Assembly (NCBI RefSeq): GCF_900156655.1
Contig: NZ_FTOG01000005.1
Span: 219,223-283,222 of the forward strand
Direction: 5' to 3'
Source of the DNA: Rhodobacter aestuarii
GTDB lineage: Bacteria; Pseudomonadota; Alphaproteobacteria; Rhodobacterales; Rhodobacteraceae
DNA: 64,000 nucleotides
The notes below the pieces were generated by a model. It ran no database searches, had not been told where the DNA came from, and was given only the letters and a program-made list of their open reading frames with translations. Shown here piece by piece: positions 38,477 through 46,345 of this stretch. Within the stretch, counting starts at the first letter, position 1. Each line of letters opens with the position of its first letter. The position numbers and the translations under genes are program-made.

Positions 38477-39738
38477 TGGCGGCGAGCGAAGCTTTGAGCG
38501 CGCGGCTTGCGGCGCAGCCCGCCGGGCCGGGCTTTGATGCGGGCCGCCAAGCGGCGGCGGATCGGCTGGCCGCGATGGGCCTGCCCGGTCGGCGCGATGA
38601 ATACTGGCGCTGGACCGACCCGACCCCGTTTAACGCCGAAACCGCAACCCCGGCCGCGCCGGGCGAGGCAGAAGCGCCGCTGTTTGCCGAGGTGGACAGC
38701 CTTAAGGTCGTGTTTGTGGATGGCGTCTTTGATGCCGAAGCCTCAGACGATCTGGCGATGGGCGGGGTGGAAATCTCGCGCCTTGCGGCCTCGGAGCCCG
38801 CTTGGGCGACGGGTCTTTATGGCGCGCTCGAAGCGGCGGGCCAAAACCCGGTGAAACGCCCCTTTGCCGCGCTCAATACCGCGCAGGCCTCGGATGGGCT
38901 TTTGATCCGTGTTACGGCACAGGCCGAAAAAGCCATCAATCTGGTTTATGTCCACAAATCAGAGGTTTCCGACCCGGTGTTGCACCATCTGATCAAGATG
39001 GAAGAGGGCGCAGAACTCACCATTTTGGAAACCGGCCCGGCTGGGGCGCGCTTCAACAAAGCGATGGAAGTGGATGTCGCCAAAGGCGCGCGGTTCCACC
39101 ACATCCGTGTGCAAGGGGCCGAACAGGACCGCCGAGCCGTGACGCATATCTTTGCGCGCGTGGCCGCTGAGGCTTTGTTCAAAAGCTTTACGCTGACCGT
39201 GAATGGCCAACTCACCCGCAACGAAGCCTATATCGACATGGTGGGCGATGATGCGGTCGCGCACATTGCCGGTGCCGCGCTTGGCGATGGCAAAGACGGC
39301 AAATTTCACCACGACGACACGGTCTTTGTGACGCATGGGGCGCTGCGCGGTGAAAGCCGCCAAGTCTTCAAAAAAGTGCTCAAAAACGGGGCCTTGGGCA
39401 CGTTTCAAGGCAAAATCTGGGTCAAACCCGGCGCGCAAAAGACCGATGGCTATCAAATCAGCCAGTCGCTCTTGCTGGATGAGGACAGCCAGTTCCTTGC
39501 CAAGCCCGAACTCGAGATTTATGCCGATGACGTGAAGTGCTCGCATGGCTCCACGACCGGGGCCATTGACGACACGGCGCTGTTTTATCTGCGCTCGCGC
39601 GGCGTGCCGGAAGAGGAAGCCAAGGGCCTGTTGGTGTTGAGCTTCCTTGCCGATGCGATCGACGAGATCGAGGATGAGGCGCTGAAAGAGGAAATCGTCG
39701 CCCGGCTCGAAGATTGGCTGGCGCGGCACCGCAGCTAA
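38476..39738 (+). CDS. sufD: Fe-S cluster assembly protein SufD
   Basis: This 420-residue protein, paralogous to SufB, forms the SufB-SufC2-SufD complex. Conserved blocks include NGQLTRNEAYIDMVGDDA, GKIWVKPGAQKTDGYQ and VKCSHGSTTGAIDDTALFYLRSRGV, the last being the typical C-terminal SufB/SufD signature. The ATG at 38476 overlaps the sufC stop; an in-frame GTG at 38473 is less likely. It is followed after ten bases by a Yip1-type gene. Confidence 0.94.
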   Translation: MAASEALSARLAAQPAGPGFDAGRQAAADRLAAMGLPGRRDEYWRWTDPTPFNAETATPAAPGEAEAPLFAEVDSLKVVFVDGVFDAEASDDLAMGGVEISRLAASEPAWATGLYGALEAAGQNPVKRPFAALNTAQASDGLLIRVTAQAEKAINLVYVHKSEVSDPVLHHLIKMEEGAELTILETGPAGARFNKAMEVDVAKGARFHHIRVQGAEQDRRAVTHIFARVAAEALFKSFTLTVNGQLTRNEAYIDMVGDDAVAHIAGAALGDGKDGKFHHDDTVFVTHGALRGESRQVFKKVLKNGALGTFQGKIWVKPGAQKTDGYQISQSLLLDEDSQFLAKPELEIYADDVKCSHGSTTGAIDDTALFYLRSRGVPEEEAKGLLVLSFLADAIDEIEDEALKEEIVARLEDWLARHRS

Positions 39739-39748
39739 GGAGCGCCTT

Positions 39749-40252
39749 ATGGCCGCCGTGGACGATATCTGGCGCAGCTACCGCAGCCCCCGCAAGGTGG
39801 TGCGGCAACACTTTTCCCGCGCACGGTCTGAACCACGGCTTTTCACCCTGCTTGTCGCGGCCATGATCGTGATCTTCACGGCACAATGGCCGCGCCTTGC
39901 CCGGCAGCAGTTTGAAAACCCCGATGTGCCAATGGCCGGGTTGATGCTGGGCACGGCAATGGCCTTGGCGGCGGTGACGCCCTTCATCTACTTGCTGGCT
40001 TGGCTTGTCACCCAAGCCTTGCGGCTCGTCGGTGGGCGCGGCGATGGTTATGGCGGGCGGCTTGCGCTGTTCTGGGCGCTGCTTTCGGTCTCGCCTTTGA
40101 TGTTGCTGCAAGGGCTGGTCACCGGGATGATTGGTCCGGGACTGCAAGCCAATGTGATCGGCGGGATCGTCTTTGCGGTCTTTGTGCTCTTTTGGGGCAT
40201 GGGGATTAAAGTGACCCAGTTTGAGCCGGTGCAAACCGGGACCCCAGAATGA
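39749..40252 (+). CDS. Yip1-family membrane protein
   Basis: The 167-residue protein has about four hydrophobic helices (starting near residue 30) and a soluble basic N-terminus (IWRSYRSPRKVVRQHFSR). It resembles Yip1-type small integral membrane proteins found in suf loci of alphaproteobacteria. The function is unknown. It overlaps the next Yip1-type gene by 4 bases (ATGA) and lies between sufD and sufS, suggesting a role, perhaps indirect, in Fe-S assembly. Confidence 0.7.
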   Translation: MAAVDDIWRSYRSPRKVVRQHFSRARSEPRLFTLLVAAMIVIFTAQWPRLARQQFENPDVPMAGLMLGTAMALAAVTPFIYLLAWLVTQALRLVGGRGDGYGGRLALFWALLSVSPLMLLQGLVTGMIGPGLQANVIGGIVFAVFVLFWGMGIKVTQFEPVQTGTPE

Positions 40253-40839
40253 CCTTTTCGGCCTATCTTGCGCTGGTGCGACTGAGCCTGTCCAACCCGA
40301 CAGCGGCCACGCAAATGGTGCAGAGCCTGCTGAATACCGCCTCCGCACGGTGGCTGGCACTGGCGGCGGTGATCACCTCGGGGGCCGCTTTGGGCGCCTT
40401 GGGCGAGATTTTGTTTTCGCTCGTGACGGGCATCGACCTTGGCCCGACCGCTTCGCCGGTCCGGCTTGGGCTCGTGCAAGCGGGGCTGATGCTTTACGCG
40501 GCGGCCGCGCTGACGATCTTTGGCCGCCAATTCGGTGGGCAGGGCAATTTTGCGGGCGCCTTTGCGGTGATCATCTGGATCCAGGCGATCTTGGTGGGCG
40601 CGCAAGCGGTGCAGGTGGTGGTGCTGACGCTGTTCCCGGTGATTGGCGTTTTGATGACGCTGACCATCTTCGTGCTGATGATCTGGCTCTTGATCCAATT
40701 TACTGCCGCGCTGCATGGGTTCACCAATATGTGGCTGACCGGGGCAGGGGTTCTGGCCGTCTTATTTGGCTCGGCGGTGATGCTGGGCTCTGTGTTTCTA
40801 TCGCTTGGCCTTACGCCGCCATTCATGACCGAAAGCTGA
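40249..40839 (+). CDS. Yip1-family membrane protein, second copy
   Basis: The 196-residue hydrophobic protein has about five helices and a short polar N-terminus. It overlaps the previous gene as ATGA and is followed by sufS after 12 bases. Similar pairs are seen in suf clusters of related alphaproteobacteria. No substrate or mechanism is known. Confidence 0.7.
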   Translation: MTFSAYLALVRLSLSNPTAATQMVQSLLNTASARWLALAAVITSGAALGALGEILFSLVTGIDLGPTASPVRLGLVQAGLMLYAAAALTIFGRQFGGQGNFAGAFAVIIWIQAILVGAQAVQVVVLTLFPVIGVLMTLTIFVLMIWLLIQFTAALHGFTNMWLTGAGVLAVLFGSAVMLGSVFLSLGLTPPFMTES

Positions 40840-40851
40840 AAGGGCTTGCCG

Positions 40852-42072
40852 ATGTTCGATGTCGAAAAGATCCGCGCCGATTTTCCGATCCTGTCGCGGC
40901 AGGTGCATGGAAAGCCGCTGGTCTATCTCGACAATGGGGCCTCGGCGCAAAAGCCTTTGTGTGTGATCGACGCGATGGATCAGATGTATCGCGAAGATTA
41001 TGCCAATGTGCACAGGGGTTTGCACACGCTTTCGAATATCTCGACCGAGCGGTATGAGGCGGTGCGGGGCACGGTGGCGAAGTTCCTCAACGCCCCCGAT
41101 GAAGAAGAGATCGTCTTCACCACGGGCTCGACCGAGGGGATCAACCTTGTCTCCTACGCTTGGGCCGCGCCGCGTTTGCAACCGGGCGATGAGATCGTGC
41201 TCTCGATCATGGAGCACCATGCCAATATCGTGCCGTGGCATTTTCTGCGCGAACGCCAAGGTGTGGTGCTGAAATGGGTCGAGATTGAGCCCGATGGCAG
41301 CCTGCCCGCTGAAAAGGTGCTGGAGGCGATTGGCCCGCGCACGAAGCTGGTGGCGATCACGCAAATGTCGAACGTGCTCGGCACGGCGGTGGATGTGAAA
41401 ACCATTTGCACCGGCGCGCGCGAAAAGGGCGTTCCGGTTCTGGTCGATGGCTCGCAAGGCTCGGTGCATGGGCCGGTGGATGTCGCCGATATTGGCTGTG
41501 ATTTCTACGCGATCACCGGGCACAAGCTTTACGGGCCAAGCGGGTCGGGCGCGATCTATATCAAGCGTGACCGGATGGAAGAGATGCGCCCCTTCTTGGG
41601 CGGCGGCGATATGATCGACACGGTCACCCGCGACACCGTCACCTATGCCAAACCGCCGATGCGGTTTGAGGCGGGCACGCCGGGGATCGTGCAGCAAATC
41701 GGGCTGGGTGTGGCGCTTGAATACCTGATGCAGATCGGCATGGAAAACGTGGCCCGGCACGAGGCCGACTTGCGCGCCTATGCGGAAGAAAAGCTCTTTG
41801 GGCTCAACTGGCTGCAGGTGCAGGGGCAGGCGAAGGACAAAGGCGCGATCTTTTCCTTCACGCTTGATGGCGCGGCCCATGCCCATGATATTTCAACGAT
41901 TTTGGACCAGCGCGGCGTGGCGGTGCGGGCCGGCAGCCATTGTGCCATGCCGCTGATGCAGCACTTGGGGCTTTCGGCCACCGCGCGCGCCTCTTTTGCG
42001 ATGTACAACACCCGCGCCGAGGTGGATGCGCTCGTTTCCGCGCTTGAACTGTGCCACGATCTTCTGGGCTAA
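40852..42072 (+). CDS. sufS: Cysteine desulfurase SufS
   Basis: This 406-residue PLP-dependent enzyme (class V, SufS/CsdA group) delivers cysteine sulfur to the SufBCD scaffold. It has YLDNGASAQKP, HHANIVPWH, the Schiff-base lysine in ITGHKLYGPSG and the active cysteine in AGSHCAMPLM near residue 362. ATG 40852 follows AAAGGG and gives the family length; a TTG at 40846 is not needed. It closes the suf operon and is followed by tRNA-Arg. Confidence 0.95.
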   Translation: MFDVEKIRADFPILSRQVHGKPLVYLDNGASAQKPLCVIDAMDQMYREDYANVHRGLHTLSNISTERYEAVRGTVAKFLNAPDEEEIVFTTGSTEGINLVSYAWAAPRLQPGDEIVLSIMEHHANIVPWHFLRERQGVVLKWVEIEPDGSLPAEKVLEAIGPRTKLVAITQMSNVLGTAVDVKTICTGAREKGVPVLVDGSQGSVHGPVDVADIGCDFYAITGHKLYGPSGSGAIYIKRDRMEEMRPFLGGGDMIDTVTRDTVTYAKPPMRFEAGTPGIVQQIGLGVALEYLMQIGMENVARHEADLRAYAEEKLFGLNWLQVQGQAKDKGAIFSFTLDGAAHAHDISTILDQRGVAVRAGSHCAMPLMQHLGLSATARASFAMYNTRAEVDALVSALELCHDLLG

Positions 42073-42160
42073 GGCGCAAACAAATCGCGCGCGAAATCAT
42101 TGGTGGGCTGCACAGAGCGGTTGCAGCCCCCAAATTTTCCGGCTATCACCCACGCAAGCT

Positions 42161-42237
42161 GCACCCGTAGCTCAGCTGGATAGAGTACTGCCCTCCGAAG
42201 GCAGGGGTCACAGGTTCGAATCCTGTCGGGTGCGCCA
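42161..42237 (+). tRNA. tRNA-Arg, anticodon CCG
   Basis: The 77-base gene folds as a full cloverleaf: GCACCCG acceptor, GCTC..GAGT D-arm, CTGCC-CTCCGAA-GGCAG anticodon arm with CCG at 34-36, CAGG-TTCGAAT-CCTG T-arm, and encoded CCA. It reads the Arg codon CGG. An integrase gene begins the region directly downstream, so the tRNA 3' half is the probable integration site of the prophage remnant. Confidence 0.95.
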
Positions 42238-42292
42238 ATCAATTCAATAGCTTGCATCGCGCACTTTATCCGCCTCGTCGGGCCTGTATCTG

Positions 42293-43381
42293 TTACTTGT
42301 AACGGTTTGCGGCTCTTGACATGCCATCGAGCGCGGCGCGGGCCGATTCCATATGATCCGGGGCATGGTGGCCATAGACCCGCTCGATGGTCTCGATTGA
42401 GGTCGAGAAGAACCCGGCAACATGCCATTTATCCGCGCCACCTTGCAGTGCCCATGTGATTGCTGTGTGTTTGAGCGTGTGGGGCGTGACGCCTTTCAGT
42501 TCTGCCGACGCAACGGCTTTGGCGAAGCCGCGCTTGATGTCGCCAACCCGGGCGCCCTGGTATTCGACAGCCCACACGGCGCCGGATTTGTGCCAGCGCT
42601 TGAGGTGGGCGAGCAGTTTGCGCGGGATCGGGGCAGGGCTGCGGCGCTTGTTGGTCGTCCGCTCGCCTTCACCCATGCGGTACATGATACCGTTTTCGAG
42701 GTCGAACCAGCCGCCAACAGTGTTTGGCGCGAAGCCCATCCGCAGCAGCGCGTCTTTACGGGTACCGGAGTAAAGGCCGATCAGGATGAAGCGGGCGATG
42801 TGGCTGGCCTTGTGGCCACGATAAGCGTGCCAGATCAGTTTGGCGGCTTCAGACCGGGTCAGATATCTTTCCCGCGGCGCTGATTTCGGTGGCATTGTCA
42901 CTGCAGGGGCCGAGAGGATGTGCCCCTCATGATGGCAATAGTTCAGTGCAGCCTGCAGCGTGCCCAGTTCGCGTCTTACCGTATCTGGCGCGACGGGGCG
43001 GCTTTCGCCGTCCGGGCAGCCAAAGGTCGTGCGCCGGGTCTTGGCATATCGGCGACAAGTTTCCCCTTTGATATGTGCTACTTTGAGCGGGCCCCAGAAT
43101 GGCAAGAGCGCCTCGATCGCGTAGCCAATACGCTCTGGGGCTGCCACGCTTGGAGCATATTCTTCAGCATAGATCGTCAGGATCTCGGAGACGGTTATCT
43201 CGTGTGGTTCAGCGGCAGCACTGTGGCGCCCCTTTGTCGCGATGTAGGCGGCGAGGGCTTTTTCAGCTTCTGCGCGGCTGACACAGCCCGTTGATTGATC
43301 TGGGCATCCGGTGTCTCGGATATACCAGTGCGGGCGGTGCGCGAATTTGTGGAGGCGTGGGCCTTTTGCTGGTCTCGGCAT
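42293..43381 (-). CDS. Tyrosine recombinase (phage integrase)
   Basis: This 362-residue integrase has an N-terminal DNA-binding part (MPRPAKGPRL..), a core-binding domain (residues 60-150) and a catalytic domain with Arg208 in SGTRKDAL, the HxxxH box HTLKHTAITW (His301) and Tyr336 in ERVYGHH. Lys304 stands at the place of the usual Arg in HxLRH. It lies 56 bases from tRNA-Arg, pointing towards it, the standard layout for an element integrated at that tRNA. Its start overlaps the upstream HTH gene by 187 bases in another frame. Confidence 0.9.
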   Translation of the reverse strand: MPRPAKGPRLHKFAHRPHWYIRDTGCPDQSTGCVSRAEAEKALAAYIATKGRHSAAAEPHEITVSEILTIYAEEYAPSVAAPERIGYAIEALLPFWGPLKVAHIKGETCRRYAKTRRTTFGCPDGESRPVAPDTVRRELGTLQAALNYCHHEGHILSAPAVTMPPKSAPRERYLTRSEAAKLIWHAYRGHKASHIARFILIGLYSGTRKDALLRMGFAPNTVGGWFDLENGIMYRMGEGERTTNKRRSPAPIPRKLLAHLKRWHKSGAVWAVEYQGARVGDIKRGFAKAVASAELKGVTPHTLKHTAITWALQGGADKWHVAGFFSTSIETIERVYGHHAPDHMESARAALDGMSRAANRYK

Positions 43382-43941
43382 TTTTGGATCAACTCCCCAA
43401 GGCTGGCCTTTTCGATGCGTATAGCTCTGCCCATGCGCACGAGATAGCCGTGCTGCTCTGCAGCGGTGCGTAGGCTTGCGCGCGGCACCCCGAGCTCGGC
43501 GGCGGCGGCGTCAATGGTCATGAGGTCATGCTTGGTCATGGGGGGCCTCCTCATCTCGCGGTAGGGGGGCATTGGGAGCGTGGCGAGCCATGCATTCGCC
43601 TCGTCGGCGGTAGAGCCAAGGCGCTGCAGCTGTTCGCCGGTGCGCGACGGTCCGGCATGAATGCGATCCTTCGGCGATACTTCCTCGGCCGCTTGTGCTG
43701 GCGCATCATCATATGTTTGGCCGCGCGCCTCCCAATAGGCACGCTTTTCGGCTTCGATGGCATCCATGATGGCTGCCTTGCCCGCGTCGATCGAGCGCGC
43801 GCGCTTGCCCGTCGCGGTCCGGATCGCGGCGAGGATCTCGATCAGCTCAGCCTTGCGCAGCTTGATCATGCCGCTGCGCGTGAGGCAGGGCCAGTAGAGG
43901 CGCTTTCCGTCGACAGTGATAGTGGCACTCTGGTCAGCCAT
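43195..43941 (-). CDS. HTH/excisionase-like phage protein with long N-terminal extension
   Basis: The 248-residue frame has a C-terminal DNA-binding part from about residue 135 (MTKHDLMTIDAAAAELGVPRASLRTAAEQHG), a MerR/AlpA-like winged helix as in excisionases. An in-frame ATG at 43539 is preceded by AGGAGG with good spacing, so a separate 114-residue protein may be made from an internal start; the N-terminal 134 residues have no recognised domain. The last 187 bases overlap the integrase gene in another frame. A role in integrase control or excision is inferred from position. Confidence 0.55.
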   Translation of the reverse strand: MADQSATITVDGKRLYWPCLTRSGMIKLRKAELIEILAAIRTATGKRARSIDAGKAAIMDAIEAEKRAYWEARGQTYDDAPAQAAEEVSPKDRIHAGPSRTGEQLQRLGSTADEANAWLATLPMPPYREMRRPPMTKHDLMTIDAAAAELGVPRASLRTAAEQHGYLVRMGRAIRIEKASLGELIQKCRDQQKAHASTNSRTARTGISETPDAQINQRAVSAAQKLKKPSPPTSRQRGATVLPLNHTR

Positions 43942-43953
43942 CGCAGCCTCCCG

Positions 43954-44151
43954 TCAGATCAGGTTGAGCGCCATCGCCACGCCAACGCAGATGATCGCGC
44001 TTGAGGCGTAGAGGATCGGCAGGATCGTGGCGGCGATGGCGAGGCCAAAGCCGTTGGTTTCCTCTTCCTCGGCGGCTTCGGCGAAGTGAAAGATGAAGGC
44101 GAGGCCGAGAGCGCCTAGCGTTATGAGGGCAATGCCGATGGTGAGGGTCAT
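43954..44151 (-). CDS. Small phage membrane protein
   Basis: The 65-residue protein has two hydrophobic helices (residues 3-22 and 38-60) separated by an acidic loop (EAAEEEETNG). Its start overlaps the stop of the upstream gene as ATGA. No family is recognised. A holin-like role is conceivable from the two helices, but the position in the integrase operon does not favour it. Confidence 0.6.
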   Translation of the reverse strand: MTLTIGIALITLGALGLAFIFHFAEAAEEEETNGFGLAIAATILPILYASSAIICVGVAMALNLI

Positions 44152-44339
44152 GCCGCACCGCCTTTCAACTTCTCGGCCAGCTTTCCCGGATCGACCGCAA
44201 ACCGAACGGCGACGCGCCGGATGATCTCGGCACGTTCCGCGCGCAAGAGCCCGAAAGGCGTGTGTCGATGGGCGTGGGCCAGCGCTTCGGCGGCTTCATC
44301 GGCGGCGGTGGCGAGGCGGGTTTTGGCAGCGTCCAGCAT
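44148..44339 (-). CDS. Small phage protein of unknown function
   Basis: The 63-residue helical, Ala/Arg-rich protein (MLDAAKTRLATAADEAAEAL..) is translationally coupled at both ends (TGATG with the upstream gene, ATGA with the downstream gene). No named family is recognised. A GTG at 44342 is the alternative start. Confidence 0.6.
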   Translation of the reverse strand: MLDAAKTRLATAADEAAEALAHAHRHTPFGLLRAERAEIIRRVAVRFAVDPGKLAEKLKGGAA

Positions 44340-44632
44340 CACACCATCCCCAACGCGGCTTTATAGATATCCATGATCGCCTCTTCTTCGGTGACGTCGT
44401 TCTTGTCGCGTTTGCGCAAGGCGATGATCTTCTTCATCACCTTGGTGTCGTAGCCGCGCGCCTTGGCCTCGGCCATCACGTCTTTCTGCTGCTCGGTGAT
44501 GTCTTTCTTCTCGGCGTCCAGATGTTCGTATTGTTCGATGAACTGGCGCAGTTCCTCGGCGGCGACGTTGTAAACGCGATCGCGCACGTCTTTGTCAGCT
44601 TGGGTTTCCTTCATCGGCGTTTGATCAAGCAT
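44339..44632 (-). CDS. GapR-family DNA-binding protein (DUF2312)
   Basis: The 97-residue protein matches the GapR/DUF2312 family: ELRQFIEQYEHLDAEKKDI, then EAKARGYDTKVMKKIIALRK and an acidic C-terminal helix AIMDIYKAALG. Caulobacter GapR is a nucleoid-associated protein that binds overtwisted DNA ahead of polymerases. Here the homologue is encoded in a prophage remnant, between short phage genes. ATG 44632 follows GGGGAA; an upstream ATG at 44647 and a downstream one in MKETQAD are alternatives. Whether it acts on host or phage DNA is unknown. Confidence 0.85.
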   Translation of the reverse strand: MLDQTPMKETQADKDVRDRVYNVAAEELRQFIEQYEHLDAEKKDITEQQKDVMAEAKARGYDTKVMKKIIALRKRDKNDVTEEEAIMDIYKAALGMV

Positions 44633-45134
44633 GGGCTTTCCCCGCACGAAGACCGCTTAGGTCTTTTGTTTCGTTCCCAGGCGATGGCGCGATCTGCAAC
44701 CGCTCCGCGTGGCGGACCTCGGCGAAGGTTCTCGTGGTGAAGGTCAAACCATGAGCGGCTTGCCAGTCGTCACATGTTTGGCGGAGGCGGGCGAGCAGAT
44801 CGGCTCGCTGCACTTCGGTCGCATCGAAGAATGGACCTTCATCGTCTTCGTGGAGGTCCAGAAAATTGGGCGGGGCTTCCTCGATTAGTTCCAAAACCTG
44901 TTCGGTGGCGATGAAGTCGGCGATCCGCAAATCGCGCCTTCGGGCCTCGATAACGTAGATCGTTGCGACCGGGGTGTCGCCACTAGGGGCTTCGAAACTG
45001 TCATGCCCCACCGCAGCTGTCAGAACGGCCTCACGGCTGGTGCAGGGGCCGATGGGATAGGTTTCGCCGTCCGTGCTGGCATACCAGTGCCATTGTTGGG
45101 GACAATCAGGCATGTTGGCTTGGTCGTGGGCCAT
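44625..45134 (-). CDS. Phage hypothetical protein
   Basis: The 169-residue acidic protein (MAHDQANMPDCPQQWHWYA..) has no membrane segment and no named domain. The motif TDGETYPIGPCTSREAVL is typical of small phage orphans. Ribosome-binding site AAAGGAG precedes ATG 45134, and the end overlaps the GapR-like gene start by 8 bases. It is the first gene of the minus-strand early-like operon. Confidence 0.6.
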   Translation of the reverse strand: MAHDQANMPDCPQQWHWYASTDGETYPIGPCTSREAVLTAAVGHDSFEAPSGDTPVATIYVIEARRRDLRIADFIATEQVLELIEEAPPNFLDLHEDDEGPFFDATEVQRADLLARLRQTCDDWQAAHGLTFTTRTFAEVRHAERLQIAPSPGNETKDLSGLRAGKAHA

Positions 45135-45230
45135 GGTCTGGCTCCTTTGGGAGAGAGAATGGCGGGCGGAGTGGCAATCGGAACCGCGGAGACCCCGCCC
45201 GCATCCGCGCGACCACCGCGCGAATGGGTG

Positions 45231-45380
45231 TTAGATGGCAGGCTGGTTTTGCGCGGTTTTGCGGCGCAGTGCGGCGGTGAGCAGTTCGGCGCGCATCGCG
45301 TCGATGGTGTCGCCCGATTGGGTCAGTTTTCTGATGGCCCAGCAGAGCCAATCGGCGCTCGCATTTGGATGGCCTCGGAC
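45231..45380 (-). pseudogene. Coding remnant cut at a mosaic junction
   Basis: The minus-strand frame ending at 45231 reads ASADWLCWAIRKLTQSGD followed by TIDAMRAELLTAALRRK, protein-like but without a start codon upstream. The frame runs into the region where plus-strand phage genes begin (45369). I read it as the tail of a gene whose 5' part was lost when the lysis module was joined. Confidence 0.3.
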
Positions 45381-45479
45381 GGCTTGGGGGCGTGGCGTGC
45401 ACGCCGCCTCTTGCTCGAAAGCATCCTCCTCTACCCCGGCCTTCTGACCGAAGCCCAGCTGATCGAGGTGACGGCATGA
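45369..45479 (+). CDS. Short open frame before the lysis genes
   Basis: ATG 45369 opens 36 codons ending LLTEAQLIEVTA and overlaps the next gene's ATG at 45478 (ATGA). It may be the tail of a truncated phage gene that now initiates at an internal ATG. No family recognised. Confidence 0.35.
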   Translation: MASDGLGAWRARRLLLESILLYPGLLTEAQLIEVTA

Positions 45480-45751
45480 TCTACCTGACCTTTACCGATG
45501 AAGCCGAAGCGCTGGCCGCTCTTTATGAAGTCGATGGGGAAACCCCGCGCTATCCCGGGCTGGAGATCCTCAACCCATGCCCGATGCCGGTGAGCGAGGC
45601 CACGGGCGAAGTTGACGACGAGGGCCTGCCGATCATCGCGGCGGTGCCGGGCTATCACGTCAACTGCGTCTGCCCGATGGGAACTTGCCCGCCGGAGCTG
45701 GACCCGTGGCGGGTTTATCCGGTGACGCCCTTCGCGGTGCTGGCGACATGA
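45478..45751 (+). CDS. Phage hypothetical protein preceding the spanins
   Basis: The 90-residue acidic protein (MIYLTFTDEAEALAALYEVDGE..) has four cysteines or Cys-like positions near CVCPMGTC and an ILNPCPMP block. It is coupled to the spanin gene by an ATGA overlap. This type of small protein is common in lambdoid-like phages of Rhodobacterales next to lysis genes, but its function is unknown to me. Confidence 0.6.
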
Positions 45752-46062
45752 CCTTGCGCGCGATGCTGCGGCTGTGGTGGCTTTGGCTCGCCATCGCCGC
45801 AGCACTCGGCGGCGCGCTGGCTTGGGGACATTACACCCGCCTGCGCGCTGACCTTGCCGCCACGCGGGCCGATCTGGCGGCCGCGCAGGGCAGGGTGGCG
45901 GCCTATGCCGAAGCGGCCGAGATCCGGCGCCGGTCAGACGAAACCCAAGCGCGGCTGCGAGAGGAAGCGGCCGCGCTCGATCACCAGCTCGAACAAATGG
46001 AGGGGGGCGATGCGCCGCTTAGCGATTACCTGCGCACTGCTGCTGGCCGCCTGTGGCGCTGA
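45748..46062 (+). CDS. Inner-membrane spanin subunit (Rz-like)
   Basis: The 104-residue protein has one N-terminal membrane segment (LWWLWLAIAAALGGALAWG) followed by a long coiled coil (residues 30-85), the plan of inner-membrane spanins that fuse inner and outer membranes in phage lysis. The outer-membrane partner is encoded within its 3' end in another frame, a hallmark of spanin pairs. Coupled upstream by ATGA. Confidence 0.75.
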   Translation: MTLRAMLRLWWLWLAIAAALGGALAWGHYTRLRADLAATRADLAAAQGRVAAYAEAAEIRRRSDETQARLREEAAALDHQLEQMEGGDAPLSDYLRTAAGRLWR

Positions 46063-46237
46063 CCCCGCGCCGCCGCCGCTGGCCGGGCTCGATCTCGCGC
46101 CTTGTGCGGGCTGGACCGGTGGGGTGCCGGATACCGAGCAGAGGTTGATGCGCGCCGCCGCTGCGGAAAGGGCAGGGCGGCTCTGTGCGAACGCGAAGTT
46201 GGTCGCGGTGGGGGAGGGGGCTGGGAGTAGGGAATAG
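46010..46237 (+). CDS. Outer-membrane spanin lipoprotein (Rz1-like)
   Basis: The 75-residue lipoprotein starts at ATG 46010 inside the Rz-like gene, preceded by GGAGGGGGGCG. It has a short lipobox-containing signal peptide (ALLLAAC, Cys15) and a proline-rich stretch (PAPPPLAG). These are the features of outer-membrane spanins. The 53-base overlap with the Rz-like gene in a different frame fits the classic overlapping arrangement. Confidence 0.75.
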   Translation: MRRLAITCALLLAACGADPAPPPLAGLDLAPCAGWTGGVPDTEQRLMRAAAAERAGRLCANAKLVAVGEGAGSRE

Positions 46238-46316
46238 TGGGGAAAACCCACCATTGCCGCTATGGGGATTCACATATCGAAAACCAATTCATCCCCTTGT
46301 CATTGGCGAGGTTTGT

Positions 46317-46345
46317 CCCGGTCAGTGAAAGCTGGCCGGGGTTTT
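46317..46345 (+). terminator. Terminator of the lysis operon
   Basis: CCCGGTCAG (46317-46325) pairs with CTGGCCGGG (46332-46340), including one G-U pair, and TTTT follows at 46342-46345. Confidence 0.65.

Larger units (their letters stand above)
42238..46345. mobile_element. Defective prophage remnant inserted at tRNA-Arg
   Basis: An integrase next to tRNA-Arg, an HTH protein, a GapR-like protein and short overlapping phage-type genes on the minus strand are followed by a spanin pair on the plus strand, ending in a terminator at 46317-46345. No head, tail or replication genes are present, which suggests internal deletion. I could not find a second copy of the tRNA 3' end by eye, so the right attachment site is unknown and the boundary is approximate. 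Confidence 0.6.

Noticed and set aside
45003..45479. 158-residue plus-strand frame through the phage region
   Set aside because: Most of it is antisense to the minus-strand phage gene at 44625-45134. Only the tail from 45369 might be translated.
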